Shown here piece by piece: positions 52,147 to 64,000 of a stretch of DNA of 64,000 bases. How positions within the stretch are numbered: position 1 is the first letter of the stretch; every line of letters starts with the position of its first letter. This DNA comes from Bryoerythrophyllum caledonicum (Eukaryota > Streptophyta > Bryopsida > Pottiales > Pottiaceae): the NCBI GenBank assembly GCA_963971425.1, contig OZ020518.1, positions 14,824,190-14,888,189 of the forward strand. Direction: 5' to 3'. Made by a program: the position numbers and the translations under genes. Below the pieces are notes generated by a model. It saw only the letters and a program-made list of their open reading frames with translations. It was not told where the DNA came from and did not search any database.

Positions 52147-53086
52147 TCAACCCCTGAAGGACCAAGTGTCAGAAATGGGCTTTTTGAAAGTTTGGTGAGG
52201 TTCCTATGGTGTCATTTTTAACATTCCTCTTTGAAATTTTCATTGTAGAAGGGCAGTACTAGAACCTCAGGGAGAGAACAATTTTTTCCTAAATTTGATA
52301 TTTAATGAAAGAATTATAGGGTTTTGGATTTCAAACGGGGAGAGTGGGCACGTTGGGCACCTCCAAATTTTTTTGCAAGGTCACTCCATTGAATGTGGGA
52401 TCTTCAAAACTAGCAAGTGATATTATTTTCTTTCATACTGTCAAAAAAAAGTTCTTGTCTTTAGCATATTAACACAAGCCAAAGGATTTTACACATTTTC
52501 ACACATTGTTGGGTAAGGTACCAAAAAAACTTCTTCCTATCTACATAAAACTTAGAGATCTTCAAATTTTCTACTTTTCTTTTTCCCACAACAATATGTG
52601 GTGTAAACCTTCTTATTGACCATTTGGATTATTAATCTAAAACATATTAAGTTTACAAAAAATTGAAACGTGAATTGGCAATTTTGAACCTCCACTCCTT
52701 GCATGATCGTTTTGAATATGCTACATCCCTCGACTACCTCTAAAAATTTGTGTCTAAGGAAATAACATCATGATTAACACAATGGTAATGGATTTAGACC
52801 TTGTGTAGTGCAAACATTTGACTCCAAGTGAAGTCAAAGTCTACTGATCCACTCAACACAACATAGAGTATGAACCATATGCTTGACTTCAAACATTATA
52901 ATCTTTCATTCCACGCAGTCAAAGTTTATGAAATTTTGTGAGTATGTTACTTAATTAGTCTAAACTGAGATCCTACAATCAAAACTAGATATAAAAGTTT
53001 TTGTTGATTTTTAATTTATCGCACTAAAATCCAATTGTTTGAAGTGATTTTGGTGTGAAACTATCACGGTATGTCAGGGGTTAAAA
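52147..53086 (+). repeat. Best-preserved copy of the AT-rich interspersed family
   Basis: About 940 bp from CAACCCCTGAAGGACCAAGTG to ATGTCAGGGGTTAA. Ordered landmarks: CAAGTGATATTATTTTCTTTC, TTCACACATTGTTGGGTAAGG, GTGGTGTAAACCTTCTTATTG, TGAACCTCCACTCCTTGCA, GTAGTGCAAACATTTGACTCC, CTACTGATCCACTCAACAC. No reading frame is conserved between copies, so the family is non-autonomous. Ends TTAACCCC/GGGGTTAA suggest a TIR element. Confidence 0.65.
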
Positions 53087-53614
53087 ATTTCATAAGATCC
53101 AAAAAAACTATTTAAAATTTTAAAAATATAAAAAATTTACTCTAAACATTGGGATATAGTTAGGTTTCGAGAGAACCCCTAAGACAAGGAGGTGTTCCTA
53201 GATCCCATATTTACGGGTTCAATCTCTATTCCTACTTGTCTAATATTTTAGATTATGAGTTACAAGCATGGGAAATTTTAGAGGTGGGAGGAGTTGTATG
53301 TAATTTTTTTTCTACACATACTTCACAATTATCTCCACTATTACTCAAAGTTCATAAGAGGTCAAAATTCTGGTATCTTTGCCTCACTTTTCAAATAACT
53401 TTAATGTTAAGGAAGCGAACAACAACATGGCTCTTTGGGAGATAATCAAATGGAGTGGTTGCAGATTCAATTCCTTAACATTAATGGTTGCAGAATGGAA
53501 TTTTCAAGTCTTCTATCGAGCTAATAGGACTCCCGCAACTAGCAATAGAGCAACTTGTGTGTGCCACAAAAAAAAAATGGACCGCGTTTTCACTCACTTT
53601 TCATCTCCTAAAAG

Positions 53615-53830
53615 ACCAAGTGCCTCCTTGGGAATTCCGTTTTTTCAATTTGAATGCAGTTATCTTTAAGTCCATATAGTTAAAAAAACTAAATTTTCAC
53701 CATATCATCTTTTATTGAAGGGTAGAAGAAGATCCTACAGGTACATTTTCAAAAAAATTATCTTAGGAGTTTTCAATCAATGGGAGTAGAGATTTATCTA
53801 AAAATTGGGCGTGGTCCTTTAGGGGTTAAA
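53615..53830. repeat. Short TIR copy, about 215 bp
   Basis: Starts CTCCTAAAAGACCAAGTGCC and ends GGTCCTTTAGGGGTTAA. It is similar in size and layout to the 11.79-kb element. A fragment of the 13.6-kb family follows at about 53840-53960. Confidence 0.5.
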
Positions 53831-54121
53831 TCCTTTAATGACAAGGCCTCGCTTGAGGCCCTGGAAAATCTACAAATGTAATAAACTAGTCGCAAAAAAA
53901 AGTGAGCAGCATCTACATGGAGGGTACATTTTACTGTTGACATTTTTCACAAAAACCATTGTAAATAATTTATGCTTCAACGGATTGGTGATTAGGAAGA
54001 TGGCTAAGATGGAGGAATGCAAAGTGCATTGCTGCTCCCACTATGCAAATCAATCCATTGGTTTAATCAATGGTGGCTCTCCAAAAACCACTCTCATTGA
54101 CCCTTTTTGGTTCCTACGTCG

Positions 54122-54851
54122 TTAACCCCTAAATGAAAAAAGTCCCAAGGTGGGCTTTTGCAAATCTTGGGCACATTTCCATGGTTGCAATTTATATCTG
54201 AAATTCTTGATTTTTTGTAAAAAAAATGAAAGAAGATAAGAAGTACGTGGTAGTATAATTTTTATTCTCATTAGACCTGTAGAAAAAAAGTTATGCCATC
54301 TTAAAGAAAAAATTATCGTGTACGGGCACGTCAGGTAACTCCAAAAACTTTTGAAAGGACACTCTAGTAAGTTTGAGATTGTCAATATTAGCAAGTAATA
54401 ATATTCCCTTTCATATTGACAAAAACCATTTATTGTCTTTGCTGAAAAGATGCATTTAATCCCAAGTCAAAGATTTTTCACACATTGCCACACATTGTCG
54501 GGCAAGGAACCAAAAACACTACGTCTTTTCCACATAAAACTTTGAAATCTACACATGTTTCACATCTATCACAAGAGGTGGTGTAAACCTTCTTATCAAC
54601 TGTTCGGATTATCAATCTAGAGTATACTTTGTTCCCAAAGAATTAAACCATGAAATGGTACTCTTTGAACCTCCACCCCTTGCACAATTTTAAAAAACCA
54701 AGCGACACCCCTTCTCTACCTCTAAACATTGATGTACAAGGACTTAATAAGATGGTATAAAATTTAAACCTAGTGTAGCGCAAAACGTTGACACCGAGTG
54801 AAGCCAAAGTCCGCTGATCCACTCAACGCAACCGTTTCCTCTCCTTCAAAC
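54122..54851 (+). repeat. AT-rich interspersed copy interrupted by the LINE
   Basis: Begins GTTAACCCCTAAATG and keeps the family order through CGCTGATCCACTCAACGC and CTCCTTCAAAC, where family similarity stops exactly at the LINE 3' end. In other copies the next words are ATTATAATCTTT. The remainder of the copy should lie beyond the far end of the LINE, outside the window. Confidence 0.6.
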
Positions 54852-54866
54852 AGAAGAAGAAGAAGA
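54852..54866 (-). repeat. LINE 3' terminal TTC repeats
   Basis: Read on the minus strand the element ends GTTCTTCTTCTTCT directly before host-repeat sequence. Short simple-repeat tails instead of poly(A) are known in several LINE clades. Confidence 0.65.
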
Positions 54867-54894
54867 ACGCCGGTCTCCGTGAGGGGGCCGGCGT
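54867..54894 (-). other. LINE 3' terminal stem-loop
   Basis: ACGCCGG and CCGGCGT pair perfectly across a 14-nt loop, right next to the TTC tail. A 3' terminal hairpin is a typical recognition site for LINE reverse transcriptase in stringent-type elements. Confidence 0.6.
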
Positions 54895-55090
54895 GAGTAA
54901 AGTGTCCGTTCATTCCACCACTAAGTCCATACCCACCGGGCATGGGTTAGTAGAATGGAACTACTTCCCCCTTTCGAGGGTGGACACTATATACCCAGTA
55001 ACAAGTAACCAGTACCAAAAGACCCTAGGTCCCAAAATGTACTAAAAGAGGGAGTGCAGGGATGATGAAATGCAAAATGCAAGTGTAGGA

Positions 55091-62776
<7,686 letters not shown>

Positions 62777-62778
62777 TA

Positions 62779-64000
62779 TTAGTTTGACGTATCCATCTTG
62801 TTTTCGATGACTCTTTGCTCCCGTTCCGACGCTTGAGTTTCTGCTGCCATGATAGTGGCAATGAGTTGAGAACGTAGGGTAGACATTTCTCCCCTTAAGG
62901 ATTTAACCGTGTTTGCTTGAACTAGATCCGCATATTGTCTAGCTTCTTCTACGATCTCTCCTTTCATGGTCTTCATTTCTTTCCGAAGCTGTTGTAGAGT
63001 GACGCCATTGTTGTTGCTTGGGCCATTTTCCATGGCTATTACCGCGTTTGCTACAGCTGAGTTGACATCGGTAAACCCTAATCTTGTTAATTCATCCACA
63101 CTTGGTTTGTTACTACCGTCTAGGCTCTTAGGGTGTGGGGTGAACATGATGTATTTACCATGAAGTTTTTTACTTTGTTTGACAAACTTTTTGTAGACCG
63201 CTGCGTTAAGACATTCAATGTTGCAAGTTCCCACATGCCGTCCATGTTCAAGTTTGAAGAATGTATCAACCACATTCTCCTCCCCAAGTATGGATTTGAT
63301 ACCATCCGCTAATTCTTTTTCGTTTTTAGTTTTGTTAAGGTTTTTTGCAATGAGAATTAGACAATTCTTTTTTGCAATCTCATCCTCATCCATCCTCCTT
63401 GTTGCAAAGACCGGTACAAAGATCTCATTATTAGATGAGATTTTGTAATCTTTTACTTTGGCCGCTTGCAATGGAGAGGGGGTTTTAACCCATGCAAACT
63501 CAAAGAGCTTTTTCTTTTCAATCCCCGTGACTTCAAAGTCATAGCCTCTTGCAAAGCTATCCCTCACGATTTCGTCGTGTAGGTCATGTGCTTCTCTATC
63601 CAATAGGCTAGGACCGGATATTTTGACGGATAGGAGGTGTGAAAAGGCCAAGGCATCATATGACTTGCATATTTTACCTCTATGTGGTATCCCTTCATTC
63701 AAGGTGATAATGAAGGGCCTCACTCCTTTGAGCAACCCATTTGCATCTTTTTCTGGGTTCTCTAGGTGCAACTTCACAACCCCATTCCATTTCTCTGATT
63801 GGTGATAGCAAAAGATTGCTATTGGTTCGCCAATCCGAGTGCCCAAGGGAATGCCCATGTTTTTTAGTCTCGTTTTAATCATCTCTAACACAACATCCTT
63901 TGTCCATATCTGATCACCAAGCTCAAAGTGAATTGAGACTTGGTAATCTAAGGCGAAACCCTCTCCATCTACCTCAACTTCACTTGGAAGTTGGGTGAGA
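62779..64000 (-). CDS. LINE ORF1, RRM-like and coiled-coil (5' partial)
   Basis: The frame is open from the window edge to TAA at 62781-62779, followed at once by a second stop TAG. At least 406 residues are visible, and codons upstream of the GTG at 63891 continue the protein. An RRM-like beta-alpha-beta pattern lies at about 63125-63360, with CLILIAKNLNKTKNEKELAD and HVGTCNIECLNAAVYKKFVK, then GKYIMFTPHP. A probable coiled coil (QQLRKEMKTMKGEIVEEARQ) follows near the end. There is no zinc knuckle in the visible part. RRM plus coiled coil is the plan of L1-type ORF1 RNA chaperones, so RNA binding is likely. The fold calls are inference from pattern. Confidence 0.75.
   Translation of the reverse strand, partial: LTQLPSEVEVDGEGFALDYQVSIHFELGDQIWTKDVVLEMIKTRLKNMGIPLGTRIGEPIAIFCYHQSEKWNGVVKLHLENPEKDANGLLKGVRPFIITLNEGIPHRGKICKSYDALAFSHLLSVKISGPSLLDREAHDLHDEIVRDSFARGYDFEVTGIEKKKLFEFAWVKTPSPLQAAKVKDYKISSNNEIFVPVFATRRMDEDEIAKKNCLILIAKNLNKTKNEKELADGIKSILGEENVVDTFFKLEHGRHVGTCNIECLNAAVYKKFVKQSKKLHGKYIMFTPHPKSLDGSNKPSVDELTRLGFTDVNSAVANAVIAMENGPSNNNGVTLQQLRKEMKTMKGEIVEEARQYADLVQANTVKSLRGEMSTLRSQLIATIMAAETQASEREQRVIENKMDTSN

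Overview
The window looks like nuclear DNA of a land plant or close streptophyte relative. GC-rich, intron-split genes lie in AT-rich DNA full of transposons. The genes are plant types: a GRIK/SnAK-type kinase, a RABC (Rab18) GTPase, a BRO1-domain protein with an N-terminal Met-Gly-Cys, a Bet v 1/MLP-like protein, a plastid-type MurG with introns, and an invertase (GH32) remnant. I could not fix the species. Short introns in some genes, single-exon GC-rich genes, MurG, and abundant Tc1 and LINE material would fit a bryophyte or lycophyte, but this is inference.

Layout. 1-3.8 kb: GRIK-like kinase, 5' end outside the window. 3.86-10.0 kb: decayed Ty1/Copia element inserted just after the kinase stop codon, with a second insertion inside it. 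10-16.6 kb: no gene recognised; repeats. 16.6-20.8 kb: multi-exon membrane protein gene. 20.8-28.4 kb: interspersed repeats, a Tc1-like (DD34E) transposon nested in a CACTA-type MITE, a second intact MITE with target duplication, and a duplicated gene scrap. 28.5 kb: small secreted cysteine-rich protein. 29-32.3 kb: repeats. 32.33-32.51 kb: near-perfect 180-bp palindrome, followed by an invertase remnant. 33.4-39.6 kb: MurG (-) and the BRO1 gene (+), divergent. 40.6-43.6 kb: Bet v 1-like gene, two unidentified coding scraps, RABC GTPase. 43.6-54.85 kb: a 1-kb MITE with long terminal inverted repeats, a CCGGA-rich decayed coding region, and copies of an AT-rich repeat family. 54.85 kb to the end: a large LINE on the minus strand.

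The LINE is the most interesting item. Its second reading frame runs 7.7 kb without a stop. It carries an APE-type endonuclease, reverse transcriptase (YADD), RNase H, a CCHC zinc motif and a C-terminal restriction-like endonuclease domain. Combined APE and RLE nucleases are the hallmark of Dualen/RandI elements. The frame has no AUG before a canonical 2A-like motif (GDIETNPGP). That motif lies downstream of about 100 consecutive asparagine codons, and the first AUG follows it directly. ORF1 upstream appears to hold an RRM-like domain and a coiled coil.

Exon coordinates come from reading splice sites by eye. All the multi-exon models keep frame through every junction, which supports them, but no transcript evidence was available.
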